Of a stretch of DNA of 64,000 nt, positions 47,919-63,569 are shown piece by piece. Where the stretch lies: contig CM055617.1 in assembly GCA_029379385.1 (NCBI GenBank), positions 186,001 through 250,000 of the forward strand, in the 5' to 3' direction. Both the position numbers and the translations under genes were made by a program. The stretch comes from Quillaja saponaria. Lineage: Eukaryota; Streptophyta; Magnoliopsida; Fabales; Quillajaceae. Below the pieces are notes generated by a model. That model worked only from the letters and a program-made list of their open reading frames with translations, had not been told where the DNA came from and ran no database searches. Positions within the stretch are counted from its first letter, which is position 1, and each line of letters starts with the position of its first letter.

Positions 47919-48900
47919 GTGAATCTTTTTGATTTCCAAGGAAAATTCACCTGGAGAACTGCTGATCCCTTTTCAGCAGAGGAAAAAAAAGAAAAGAATA
48001 ATTAAAAATACTTTTTTTTTCCAAGTTATACAAGAAACCGAGTTTTGAATATTCTAAGCAACATATAGCCATGATCAAGGGGTGGATCCATGCAATAGAA
48101 GAATTGAGTCCTAAAACTTGTGTTTTGAGGATAGTACAGATAGACATCATTATCAAGATTGTAACATGATGCAAGATGACAACACAAGAAGGATTGCAAC
48201 TCAATTTAAAAAATGGATGATGCCTTAGCCATAAGCTCATAACAGTGGTAGATATACATCCTTCCAATCCCACCCATGGTGCAATCAAACTTCTCTCGTA
48301 AAATCATTAGCCTACTAATAAATTTGTGACATTTAAGATCTTAGCTCTTCTATTTGTTAGTCTAAGCCCCCTACCCCAAAAAAAGCCACTCAATGTTGGT
48401 GAAGAATTCAAAACAATACAATACAGTGAAGGAGTGAATGAAAACCGTCTCTCCCTAAGCATAAAACAATTCCAATATGGGGGGATAAGGGGAAACAGGC
48501 ATGGTATTTAAGTAAGTTTTGCTATCAAGCAAACACCATCTATGAAACCAACACCTATAATGAATACCCATATACTCAAAAAGAAAACCTTTGTAATAAC
48601 TTACTACTTTCAGCCATGGTTGCTGCAAGCCACCATGAATACTGATGAGAGAGTAGAAGCAGAACGAGTAGAAGTTTAATATTCTCATTATCATGACTAT
48701 TAAGATCAAAAGAATGGGGTGATTGCTTAGTGCAAGGGACCCACAGAGCATTGAGGAAAAGAAAAATGAAATTCCAGTAAGTGCATTGGCATAGAATATG
48801 AGAGAAGAGCTACTTGGTTGTGTGGGTGGTGGAAATAGAATTAGAATCCCACTGATTAATGAGACTATCGGTTTTATTTTGATAATAATCAACATCATTT
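47919..48900 (-). promoter_or_regulatory. 5' UTR of the receptor kinase, probably with an intron
   Basis: A good acceptor (gcagttctccag) ends at 47950, 32 bp upstream of the ATG, and a GTAAGT donor begins at 48604. This implies a 5' UTR intron of about 650 bp. The upstream exon holds the sequence ccATGGctgaaagta just before the donor. After splicing that ATG is in frame with the main coding sequence (MAESSEFSLEIKKIH added). The transcription start is not determined. Confidence 0.35.
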
Positions 48901-49635
48901 ATAATATTATTATTTTCTCTCAATTATAGAAATGCGGAGAGGGAAAGGCATACTGAAGAAAGCTTCCACTGATATTTTTTTTGGGTAAGAAAGCTTCCAC
49001 TGATATGATACCCCTGTTTAGTGACATGCCACTTTATCTTTTTTCCTTTTCCTTTTCGGATACAAAGAAAAACGACACTACTTTGCATTACTTGAGGGTA
49101 TTAATACGAAGAAACATATTGGAGTGGTGATTGACATTGAAAAAATGGGTGACAGAATCAACTTAGTAGTGGAACTTCCATATGAAAAGAGTTCTGTTGG
49201 AAATTTTGCCCCCGAGTGGTGCCTTTGGTGGCTGGAGAGTACGGGAGAGTTCTACATCTGAAAATAAATAAAAATCAACTATTAGGATTAGCTGGAGAGA
49301 TTTGTATATGGGGTTTTTGTTTCACATAGAAATAAAAAAAAATTATTGCAAAATATATTTATTATAATAAAATTTATAATTTTTTGAATTTATGCTTTTG
49401 GTTTGTCAATGAGACAAGGACTATGATCACTATTTCTTGTATTTTTTTTACTATGTTTTGAAGTTTTAATTTGTGATTATAATTTAACAAGTTGATTTGT
49501 ATATAAATGAAAATATATATATAATTGTTCCCCGACGTATATAATTGTTCCCACGTCGGAGACGATAATCCAATCCGGCTCTAAATTTATTCACTTTATG
49601 CATATAAATTTTTATTTCAAAACATTTCTCCAATA
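48901..49635. other. Region upstream of the receptor kinase, left of the LINE
   Basis: Presumed promoter and distal upstream DNA. A small imperfect direct repeat (tatataattgttcccc / tatataattgttccca) with ACGT cores occurs at about 49516-49557. No gene is supported. Confidence 0.4.
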
Positions 49636-52600
49636 TTGTCATCTGTTTTAATAGGGATGGGGCTAACAAAGGATACTTGGAGTCATCCTACTAAGCCACC
49701 AGACATGTTCATGGTAATAAGGTTAACAAGAATTCCAAGCACCAAATGGAATTCGATGATTCAAAAAAATGAACGGGTCAGTGTGGACACCAGCAACATG
49801 GTCTTGAAGGAGGGTGGAAAACCTCTCACAATAGCCCTCTTGAGATTTTCCCTTTAAATTTATTATTTTTTAATGATAAATTTGTTGATATGGAGTTGCC
49901 GTGGTGCAGGCAATATGCACACGTTACACACGGCCATGTATCTAGTTTGCCTTCACAGAGTTGCTACGTTGATTCTAGTTGAGACAAGAATTAATGGAAA
50001 TAAAGCTGAAAAAGCAATTAAAAAAAATTTGGCTTTGATCATACAACCCGAATAAAAGCAAGTGAATTCTCAAGAGGAATTTGGGTCTTACGGAAGAGTA
50101 CAATGGGAAATATCACAGTTGAGAGGTCTAGTTCTCAATTAATTAATCTCCACATCAAGGGTGGAAATAAGGAATGGTATTTTACTGCAGTTTATGGAAG
50201 TCCAAATGAAACCAAGAGAGAAGAGAGAAGAGATGTGGTATGAGTTACAAACTATTGCACAAAATCAGAGAACCTGGATGCTTGCTGGAGACTTCAATGA
50301 TATTGCCCATAGTTCAGAGCAAACAGGGGGAAGACAAGTGGATCTTAATAAGTGTGCCAAATTTAGGGATCGTATTGAATGGTGTCAACTAATAGATCTT
50401 GGTGCAGTGGGACAAAGATAAACTTGGTGGGGGCCTAAAAGAGTAGGGCAAGCTAGAATTATGAAGAGGCTGGATAGAGCCATGTGTGACTCGGATTGGA
50501 GAATAACTTTTCATGAGGCGATAGTGCAGATCCTTCCTCGAGTTGCTTCAGATCATCACCCTCTTCTTATTAGAATGAATGTAAGAGCCAACTCGGGTGG
50601 AACTCATCCTTTCTGTTTTATGGCAGCATGGCTGACTCATCAAATTGAATAGATTTTATGAAGGATGCATGGAAGGATTATAGGAATATGACCCAAACTT
50701 TATCCTCCTTCACTGAAAAGACTAAAGATTGGAATAATTTGGTGTTTGAAAACGTATTCAAGAGGAAGAAAACAATTCTAGCAAGACTGGGTGGTATCCA
50801 AAGAGCTAGAGAGACTTGTTCAAATCAGTTTCTTAATAAGCTTGAGAATGAGCTTGTGAAAGAATACTATGAAATTCTACAACAAGAGGAGTTGATTTGA
50901 TTCCAAAAATCGAGATGTATTTGGATAAAATTTGGAGATAAAAACTCCAAGTACTTTCACACAAAGACAATTATTCGAAGGAGGAAAAACAAAATAGTTA
51001 TGCTTAGAGACAGTCTAGGCAACTGGGTGCATGACCAGGGGAGTATTTGTCAAATGATTCATACTTTCTTCAAAGACCTCTATACTAAGGAGCAAACAGC
51101 AAGCAAGCTTCATACTTCAATAATTTTTCCGAGAATTGACGCAAGTCAACTTGGAAGACTTGATTAACCAATTTATATATCAGAAGTTTGGAAAGCCCTC
51201 TTCCAAATGGGACCTTTCAAGCTCCGGGACTTGATGGGTTCCAAGCCTTCTTCTTTCAATCCCAGTGGAACCATGTAAACCAATCTTTGTTGACCCTAGT
51301 GCAGCAAGTTTTTACTGGTGAAAAGAGTGTAGCTGAAATCAATCAAACTCTCATTGTTCTTATTCCGAAAGTGGAAAACCCAGAAAAACCTTTCCAATTT
51401 CGACCTATTAGCCTTTGTGACGTTGTTTACAAATTAGTTACTAAGGTTATTATAAATTGGCTTAAGCATCTTCTACCGCTTGTGGTTTCTCCAAACCAAA
51501 CAAGTTTTGTTCTCGAAAGACACTTACAGGATAACATCATTGTGGCTCAAGAGCTGATACACTCTATGAGAGGTATGAAGGGTAGAAAGGGTTTTATGGC
51601 TATAAAAATTGATTTGGAAAAGGCCTATGATAGATTGGATTGGTCATTCGTTGATGACACTTTGTCTCTTCTTGGAATCTCCTAAAATATGATCCGAATT
51701 ATTTTGCATTGTATTTCTTCCCATACAATGCAAATCCTTTGGAATGGGAACCAATTGGACAGCTTCAAGCCTTCAAGAAGAGTTAGGCAAGGTGATCCAT
51801 TATCACCTTACCTTTTTGTTTTATGTCTAGAACGTCAAACTCATCTCATTCAAGGTAGTATGGAAAATGATGAACGGAATCCTATTAAAATCGGTGGTCA
51901 AGGTCCGCAAATATCCCACCTCATTTTTGCGGATGATCTAATCCTCTTTGGTGAAGCTTCGGTGAACCAAGTCCAAGTGATTATGAGTATTCTAGACAGA
52001 TTCTGTGGAGCCTCGGGACAGAAGGTGAATTTGGATAAAACTCACATGTTTTTTTTCCAAGAAAGTAAAACCACAGGTCATGAGTGAGATTGTTGCTGCT
52101 TGTAAGTTCAAGGTGACAGAAAATTTAGGCATGTACTTGGGTATTCCCCTTCACCATGAACGAGTGACAAAGAGGAGCTTTGAATATGTAGTTGACCGAG
52201 TGAGTAGTAGATTATCTGGATGGAAAGCAGACCACTTAACACTTGCAGGTAGAATTACCCTAGCACAATCAGTTATTATGACTATGCCAAATTATGCCAT
52301 GCAAACGAATAAACCGCCACAAAGCACCTGCCATGAAATTGAACAATTGTGCATAAACTTCATTTGGGGGGATACAAACACAAAAAGGAGAATGCATCTA
52401 ATAAATTGGGGCACTTTATGCATGAGCAAAAATGAAGGAGGCATTGGTTTGAGGAAGTTGAATCTCATGAATAATGCTTGCCTTAATAAAATTGGATGGG
52501 GAGTTGTCTTGAAGCAGAAAGGACTATGGGCTGAGGTGTTGACCCACAAGTATATTGTGCCTCGTGGTATGGAGAACCCGATAAAGAAAACAGGAATGGA

Positions 52601-53705
52601 TTCTCACCTTTGGAAAGCTTTGGTGAGCATATGTGGAGATATGATGAATAGAGTTAGATGGAGCGTTGGAGATTGGCAAAAAGTTCAATTCTGGTTGGAC
52701 AGGTGGTCGGATGTGGACAAGCCTTTAATTTACCATGCCGGGTGTCAAGTATTAGAAGAGGATATCACTAAACCTGTAGTTTCTTATGTTTTGAATGAGG
52801 ATTGGAACTGGAGTATTTTAAACCAAATGCTTCCTGATAACATATTAAATATAATCAGAAGCATCCCGGTGCCTATTGATAATTTTGGAAGGGATAGTAC
52901 AGTTTGGGGTTTGACTGCTAATGGTCAGTTCTCGATTCTGTCAGCTTATAGGAGTTTGGAAACACATACTCCCTCAGGCAACGCAAATAGAACTTGGAAG
53001 AAGATTTAGCAGTGGACTGGACAGCAAAGAGTCAAGATGTTTTTGTGGTTAATGACCCACAATCGCCTCATGACAAATGATGAAAGATATAGAAGAGGTT
53101 GTGCTTCTAATTCTAAATGTGGGCGGTGTAAATTTCCAGTAGAAAATGTGCTGCATTGCATTCGGGATTGCATGGTGTCAAAAAGGGTGTGGTTACTATT
53201 AGTTAAAGGTAAATCAATTAATCTTTTCTTTGGCACTCCTCTTATGGATTGGTTGATGTTGAATCTTGATAGAGAAATTGGAAAGTATGATGTTGAGTGG
53301 AGGATTGTCTTTGGTGTGACCAAGCCATCTTTGATCCTAACTTCATTGTACCATACAACCAGGTGGCTACTATTATGAATTTGGCGTGGGATATTGTGAG
53401 AACTCAGCATATGGATACTATTTTGAAAGGAAATCAAAAAATTTGTAAGCTTTTGAGTTGGAATATGCCGCCCGAGGGCTGGGTTCCTCTTAGAGGTAAT
53501 CCAGGAGATAGTGGTGCAGGAGGCTTATTCGAACTTCGACAGGAAATTGGGTTGCAGGCTTTGCTCTTGATGTTGGTTGTTGCACTGCTGTGTGTGCAGA
53601 GCTCTGGACAGTCTATCATGGACTGTGTCTTGCTTGGGATATAGACCAGAAGAAAATCATTCTTTTTTCTTGCTTTCGGCCCGTTGTAATAAAAAAATAA
53701 AAAAA
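49636..53705 (+). mobile_element. Decayed L1-type LINE retrotransposon
   Basis: Consecutive plus-strand fragments in shifting frames follow ORF2 of a plant L1. First is the endonuclease: LIWSCRGAGN at about 49885, MLAGDFNDIAHSSEQTGG at about 50280, and ASDHHPLLIRM at about 50550. Then comes reverse transcriptase with FRPISLCDVVYKLVTKV, IKIDLEKAYDRLDWSFVDD and ISHLIFADDLILFGEA (51188-52087), then the thumb region (52080-53009), an RT zinc-binding region (CGRCKFPVENVLHCIRDC at about 53120) and a partial RNase H-like tail. Stops and frameshifts separate the pieces, so it is inactive. A poly(A)-like end (aataaaaaaataaaaaaac) lies at about 53687-53705. The 49636-49860 fragment may be the ORF1/ORF2 junction. 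No target-site duplication was recognised. Confidence 0.9.
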
Positions 53706-53949
53706 CGGGGCTTACATTTTTTTTTGTTTGTTTCTGGTGTGTGCCTCCATCGACGATTATACACGTTTTGGTCTCATGGCCTGTAGGCCCACTTCCAGGC
53801 CCGTAACCCAGGAGTGAGGCGAGTGGCCGACCATAATTAAAAAGAAAAAACGAATCAAAGAAAAATACCAAGCAAGAGGATGAACAGAAAGAGAAAGAAT
53901 TTGGGATCAAAATTTTAAACCCCTAGGGTTTGAGAAATTCGAATTGAGA
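53706..53949 (+). promoter_or_regulatory. Short promoter and 5' UTR of the mannosyltransferase gene
   Basis: Only about 245 bp separate the LINE tail from the start codon. They contain two GGCCC site II-like motifs (taggcccact, about 53785, and ccaggcccgt, about 53796) and a purine-rich leader. The core promoter must lie here unless transcription starts inside the LINE. Confidence 0.4.
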
Positions 53950-57149
<3,200 letters not shown>

Positions 57150-57259
57150 TACAGGGAAGGATGAAAAATGCAAGTCTTGGTTTTATGCAGCTCCATTTTG
57201 CACAAAACCATCCAAATTTTGTGTTCACAAATTATTATAAGCCTCGTTGATGGAAGAAC

Positions 57260-57401
57260 GATCTGTGTTCTTGATTAAGTTAATGGAAAAGCAACGTAGG
57301 CCTTTTTCTTGTATCTGAAGTCTTATATATGATCTGTGTTCTTGATTAAGTTTATGGAAAAGCAACTTAGGCCTTTTTCTTGTATCTGAAGTCTTATATA
57401 T
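57260..57401 (+). repeat. 71-bp tandem duplication after the DPMS1 stop
   Basis: Two adjacent 71-bp units (57260-57330 and 57331-57401) begin gatctgtgttcttgattaag and differ at only two positions. They start about 110 bp after the DPMS1 stop codon and so probably lie in its 3' UTR. Each contains a ttgtat and a tatatat motif of the kind found near plant polyadenylation sites. Confidence 0.92.
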
Positions 57402-57790
57402 GAACCTTGAACTTTACATGGCAGTAAACGTTATTCCATGTCTCTTTTGGTGAGTATAATGGGCTCCTGGAATATGTTTTCTTGTTTTCGCAATATTTAC
57501 CTGCACTTAAAAGCTTTATTTTCAGTTTCCGCAATTCCAAAAGTTTCCCTTCCTGGGAAAAAACACAGAACTACATGCAAAAACAAAGTACAATAAACTG
57601 GTAAACCAGGCATATCAGAACCAAGTCAATTTCATTTTTATTCTAGTAGTTTGAATTAACCCTTACCTCTTTAAGAAATGCTCTATCGGTTTTTCATTTT
57701 CTTCTAATGAAAATTCCTCCCAAACCAAGACCCGGTAACTAACTTCCTTTTTTACCCTTGAATTATTATTAGTATTCCTTCTTCTTTTTT
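57402..57790. other. Interval between DPMS1 and the tRNA
   Basis: End of the DPMS1 3' region, then sequence without any recognised gene. Confidence 0.5.
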
Positions 57791-57792
57791 TT

Positions 57793-57796
57793 AAAA
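57793..57796 (-). terminator. RNA polymerase III terminator of the tRNA
   Basis: A run of four T on the minus strand, 9 bp beyond the discriminator base, as expected for Pol III termination. Confidence 0.6.
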
Positions 57797-57805
57797 GGGA
57801 TTAAA

Positions 57806-57877
57806 TGTGGCTGCTGGGATTCGAGCCCAGGTCTCCACGGCCACAACGTGGAATTCTTACCACAAAACTACAGTCAC
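57806..57877 (-). tRNA. tRNA-His (GTG), divergent, possibly a pseudogene
   Basis: The minus strand folds as a 72-nt cloverleaf. The anticodon stem CCACG/CGTGG holds the loop TTGTGGC with anticodon GTG. The T arm is CTGGG/CCCAG, the acceptor stem is GTGACTG/CAGCCAC, and the discriminator is A. There is no intron. Two departures stand out: position 14, normally the invariant A, is T (GTTTTGTGG), and acceptor pair 4-69 is A opposite C. Both could weaken the fold, so this may be a decayed copy. Box B (GGCTCGAATCC) is intact and a TTTT terminator follows, so transcription is plausible. The extra G at -1 of mature tRNA-His is added after transcription. Confidence 0.88.
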
Positions 57878-58803
57878 TTTAACGTTGTTTTAAGAAACTA
57901 GAATGTAATCTTCCTTTTCATCAGACCAGATATTTGAAAACGGAAAAAAAAAACAAAATTTAAAAACGAATTGTCAAGGCAGACACAACGATATTTGCAG
58001 GAACAGATGATTTAGTTTTGTTGCATAATTTTGAAATATTTGTAATTCTTAAAATTTTTGATAAATAAAAGGGTTTTTGTCTTTTCAATTTCTATCTCTA
58101 GCCTTTTTCTTCTATAAAATTAAATTATTTATGTATTGATAAAAAAAAATATTATACACAGGCCGTTTAATTTTTTTATTTTTTTTGTAAGTTCATTTGT
58201 TAAAACTAATAGTTACTGTGGATGATTGAAATTATTTACTAATCATAAGTCAAATAAAAATGATATAGCCCTATTCCATAATTAATGAAAATTATTACAA
58301 AACGAGTCATTCACAAGCTAAAGTAGGTTACATTTCATAAGGTAAAGTGTAATTGCCTCAAAATAAATTACACCAGTGTAGATACATGACTATATGAATT
58401 AGCTCAATGGTACCTCCCACACACCAAGGACCAGGGGCCAAACTTGATTTTACAGAGAAATAAAGTATATAGTTAACACCAGGAAAAAGAAGAGGGGAAA
58501 AAGGATGTGGTGCGGGTAAAGAACATAACAGGGAAGAAATCATTTCCTACAATTATGGCTACAGAACTATTTCACAAGATACACTCAAACTATCAATTGA
58601 CATGCCAAAGGAGTGAAACAATAACCTAGAATCTCTGCCAAAAGAGACTGCCTCTTCTTCGCCTCCACATTGCGAATCTCTAGCTGAACTGACAAGATGG
58701 AACAACAGACTCAGAGCTCTCGTGTTTGAAACTAAGGATGCTACATCTGATAATCCGGTGAGTATCGGAATAGATCAAAGTTCCAGTACTGAAGCCAACA
58801 CTG
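57878..58803. other. tRNA 5' flank and 3' UTR of the NIPA gene
   Basis: AT-rich sequence followed by the probable 3' UTR of the minus-strand transporter gene. No other gene is supported. Confidence 0.5.
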
Positions 58804-61800
58804 TTACAGAAAATGGTCTTGACGGATTACCGTGATCAAATTAGGGAGTGACGCATCATCATCCTTCTGCTTCCAAGGTTCTCCATTGGCTGGAATAAAC
58901 CATGATACTTTTGGAGATAGTGGAGTATATAAATCTGCATGTTTAGAATCACACATATTCTCTTATATTTAAAGAAACGTAGACTAGTGTAATCTAATCA
59001 CAAACTTTTCAACTTAATAGAACAACATTCACAGTTCTGACAACATTTTCCATCATGTATTAGGAATACTACTCTGTCCCAAGTGCTGGTCATGCTCCCT
59101 CTACCCAAAAACAGTCTGCATTTTCTTCTAAATAAAGTCCCAAATTTTCTCTGAAAATTAAAAAGCTATACAACATTTACACTGCTATATGTGTTGAGAC
59201 AAACTTGCCAACACACCCACAGTAAACTCCATTGATGCTTCATAGCTTCCAAGAATAATAACAGATCAGTTCCCTTACAGATATGAAACATAACACCATA
59301 TGTAGCATATCTTCAACAAGAGCATACACTTTTACATTTTCTTTGTCGTTTTAGTTGCTACGTCACTTCTTAATACTATTCACGAGGTCTGGACCTCACA
59401 GATCAAGGCACCAAATAGACTTGACATCTTAAAACTACAGCTGGGTACTTTTCAGTCTCTAAGACACATAATAATGAAAAGGTTCTCAAACCACTTAAAT
59501 ACATGAGATGTACCTGTAATGGAAGGAGGATCTGGCTCCCTTGTGCTGTGCAATACAGCTGTTCCAGATAAAACAGTGATGAACCCACAAAGCTCTGATG
59601 CAATACTGCTTGCACTTTGACCAGAATAATCCTACAGAAGAATAAGTATAAAACATCCAATCAAATGGAAGAACCATAAAAATTTCTCTGCTTCCCTCCC
59701 TTGTCACCATGTTTGTGTGAAAATACCTTAAACATTATGACACTGGCTAATATTGTAAAAGACGTGAACAAGGCATAATAGATAGGAGAAACAACAGCTG
59801 TATTGAATGTATCCAATGCCTGCAACCATGCAAGAATTGGTTATCATAAACGGTACTGAATATAGGTGAAATATAGGCAGATGATACAATTCAAGCTTTT
59901 CAAGGTATAGTAAGAACACTATTACTGAGGAAAAGATTCACGAATCCTTCATTATCAGTTACACAAATTCTACCTTGCGCTTGAGTTCAAGTGGAAAATC
60001 CAGGGCTTTGATTTGAAGAGACCAAGTTGGATTCTATTAGGAGATCCTTAAGTTCAAGTCTTATCAAACGAGAGGAGAAAAAGAATCTCCAATTTCTCAT
60101 ACATGTTAATATCACCATCATTACGTGCAGGTCAAACCCATGAAATAAACTGTTATGACAAGGTCCAAGTCAAACGATGAAGTTCCAGAAAATTGCCACT
60201 GACAATATCAAATGCTTCTGGTGTTAGATTTGACATATATAATTTTTTGTTTGCAATCATAGCCTATTTAATTAAATAAAGCGACATTCGATTTCAAACA
60301 TATTAATATCAATGAGTCATGTGATTTTAAAGATTATACTAGGACCAAGTGTCCATGCCTACATCTAGCTGGCATACATTGATACACCATGGATAAGCAC
60401 TTTAGAAACTAAATTATTCAAAAGATAATAATTTACCATACTCATCAAAAAGAAAAAAGAGAAAAATTTACCATCACCTACACCTTGTTTTTTAATATCA
60501 CCAAAACAGTTCATTTTTTCTTTAGAAAACATATTATAGGGAGACTTAAAACTAAAAAAGAAAGCAAGCTTATATTTAAAATATCCTCTCTCAACTTGCC
60601 CTAAGCCATAGTACCTATGTTATTTAAGATATCACGCAGATTTCTATTTTTCCATGTCTTCCTGAAGCACTATCAGATAGAATAACTTTGTTTATACAAT
60701 CTCTTAATGGCCAAGTAGAAAGAAAGAAACCTATTTGAGGTTATAAATGAGATAAGCTCAGAACCAAAGAAACTCCAATCATTTGCTTCGATCACAAGAA
60801 TAAACTGCTCTGTAATATGCCCATAAAAATATCAGTAACAGCTAACTAAGCTTTGCTTCCCTCACATATACGTTTTTCCTTTTTATTTCCAGCTAGATCA
60901 TCACAGCTTCATTTGCACTATGAACAAGGGAAACAAAGTACTAGCAATTGACATCACTTAGCAAAGAAGAAGAGTATTCAAATATCTACATATGTGAGAT
61001 AATAGGAGATCCATGACTTCTAGTAACAGGGGCTTTGTCCTTTGAGTCTTGGTGCTTTTGTCATCAAGAAATTGTTAGGCAGATTGCTGAGGATAGTATC
61101 ATTATTGTAAGGATAACGAATTTCACTAAAATGTTATTGGAACAGGAAAAGAAAAGCAGAAATATAAGATAACAGCACAACTAATAACATGGAAGAATTG
61201 TACAGTTATCTTCAAGGAGATATTCAAAGAAAAAAAAAAAGGTAGTATGAGATCGATCAGGGTGTGTCTTTACTAATTCAAAGAAAGAGTGTCTGTATTT
61301 GCTAAGTGAGGATTACTGACAAACAGATCCATACAGTTCATTGAAATTCATAAGTTTGGCTGACCAACACGGCAACACCAGATAAAACAAAAAGAAAAGA
61401 CACGGAGATAATGAACACTAAGCTGTATAGCGGGAAATGACAAGCCTCATTCTTAAGTAACTCCACCTTGCACTAGCATATATTTATTTAAAATCGAAGG
61501 AATAAAACAACGAATTTTCAGAAAGTAATCAACTAAAGCTTTAAATTTTCATGTCATTATGCAAAAATAAAAAAAATAAAAAATCACGGTGAATATACAA
61601 GTATTAGAAGATACTTACCATGTTAAGGTAATTCAATTGAATGATGATGCAGGTAACAGCCACCATTGCAAAAACCCATGTCTGAAAGTATGTGGCCTGG
61701 TTTGTGCCCTCTAATGTAAGTTTTATTGCAGTTCCAATGGCCTTTACACTCATGACCTGCAAATAAGATATTGTTAATAATGGATAGGCATAAATGTCCC

Positions 61801-63057
61801 ATTAGTAAAATTTGTTTACTGGCCACTTAGACATAATATAAATGAGAAAAATTATACGGAGTAAAAGATTACATCTTCAACAGTGACCAGCCATAAGGAT
61901 AGACTCACTTACCGTCAACGAACCAATTATGGAGCATATTCCGATATAAATCAAAATATTAGTCTGGCCATATCGAGGAGCACAATATAAGATAAGTACC
62001 AATGTGACAGCTACTGCTGACGCTGTATACAAAAGAAACGCTGGACAAAGGAAATAAATTATCAATCAGGGAAGGTTTGGGAACAAGAAACAGGCAATCA
62101 GAAATCAATAAGAAATCCCACTTTAGCATCATACCTGGTTGGGTAGCTAATTCCCAGATTTCCTGTATGGAACTAAGAGAACCCTCTTCAGGTGCATGGA
62201 GTACAATTACAGTGGAGCCTACAACGCATAGAATACATCCCAATATGCCCATTTTCTGTAGCTTCTCCTTCAACAAGAAATGCGCTAAAACAGCACTGTC
62301 CATTTTATATACAATTCATCTCCATCAGAAAGAGTAAAAGACCAAGTATGAATTTTATATATTAACAATTATTCAAATTCAATTAGAAATGACTCACCTA
62401 ACAATAATACTTAATGCACCAAGTGGTGTCACAAGCACTGCGGGAGCATAGACGTATGCAACAAAATTGGCTATCTCTCCAACAAACACTGTCAAGTGTC
62501 AATATTCCCAAAAAAAAGCATGAAAAAAGACATAATCAGAAATCTCAAATTCTATCATTTAGATGACGAAAAATGAAAATTAAATTGCTAAAATAATAAT
62601 TTCTTAATCTTGAAGCTTTTCTTTGTTTGGGAGATAACTAAACAAACAAAAATCACCAAGTTAAGTAAGTTTATTAACTTCGGCTACATTTCTTCAGCAA
62701 CTGAATGCAGTAGAAATAGAAAAAGGATCAATGACAAATTAGAAAGGTCAAATGCTGCCGAGGATAAAACAGAAAAAAGCTACTTACTTGTAATCATTCC
62801 CACCCACCACAGAGGCTCTAACAGGTAACCATATCCTCCAGAACCTGTAAAAATGGGGATAAACAGTAATGCCCATAAAAATTAATCTGAAAAATGCAAA
62901 AATAAAATTAAAATACAAATTTCTGATAGCACTTACTGGCACGAGGCCCGCTGACCCCTGCCCGTCGGAGACCCTTTTTCTTAATAATAAAACTGGACCC
63001 AATAAAAGCGCTTGATACCACGGCCAAGATAAACCCCGTCAAATTACTCGCGTACAT
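58804..63057 (-). CDS. NIPA-type magnesium transporter
   Basis: Nine exons: 63057-62937, 62844-62788, 62488-62398, 62295-62135, 62040-61913, 61756-61619, 59819-59727, 59631-59514 and 58934-58804, giving 345 residues. This is the usual length for the NIPA (DUF803) family. About nine hydrophobic helices are visible, among them [51 protein letters not shown] and [14 protein letters not shown]. Diagnostic motifs include [42 protein letters not shown] and [19 protein letters not shown]. The tail is hydrophilic and ends VIRQDHFL. Plant members are annotated as magnesium transporters of endosomal or plasma membranes by homology with human NIPA1/2; the substrate here is inferred. Intron 6 is about 1.8 kb and holds nothing recognisable. 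Confidence 0.95.
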
Positions 63058-63427
63058 CTATGAATTCTATATTGACTGTAACTTTCATTCAGCGGCGATA
63101 AGAACGCTGACACTCATAAATGAAGCTGACCCAGAAAGCAAAATTTGGAAGAATTTTGAAACCCTAGTTTAGAAGTGAACTGATGGTAGATTCGTTACTG
63201 CAATTATGTATGTACACACGCAACAACTACAATCAGATTTCCTTCTTCTATATGTCTCTTTTTCTAAATTCTCTCAGTGTATGTCTATGTCTGCCTCTCC
63301 GCGTGGATTCTCTGTATTGGGTAGTCGGGTCAATGAAATGGGTTTGGATGGTTGGTTGTGTGTGTCTTCTCGTCTCCACGTCTACAGTATAACAGTTACT
63401 GGCAGTGGCTGGCGCTGGATGTAATTT

Positions 63428-63448
63428 GAGAAGGAGAGAGAGAGAGGG
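63428..63448. repeat. Short (GA)n run
   Basis: A GA-rich microsatellite upstream of the NIPA gene, on the far side of its promoter. Confidence 0.7.
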
Positions 63449-63569
63449 CCATTAATTGTGGCACAATTTCTCACCTGCTAGTCCTCTTTAGCCAACTGTC
63501 CTTCATGTGTGCCTTGGCCATTAATATAATTTCAATTTTATTTTATTTTATTTTTATTTTATACTCTTT

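Noticed and set aside
48455..48898. 147-codon minus-strand hydrophobic open frame
   Set aside because: It lies in the inferred leader and first intron of the receptor kinase and matches no family. AT-rich DNA gives Ile/Leu-rich frames by chance.
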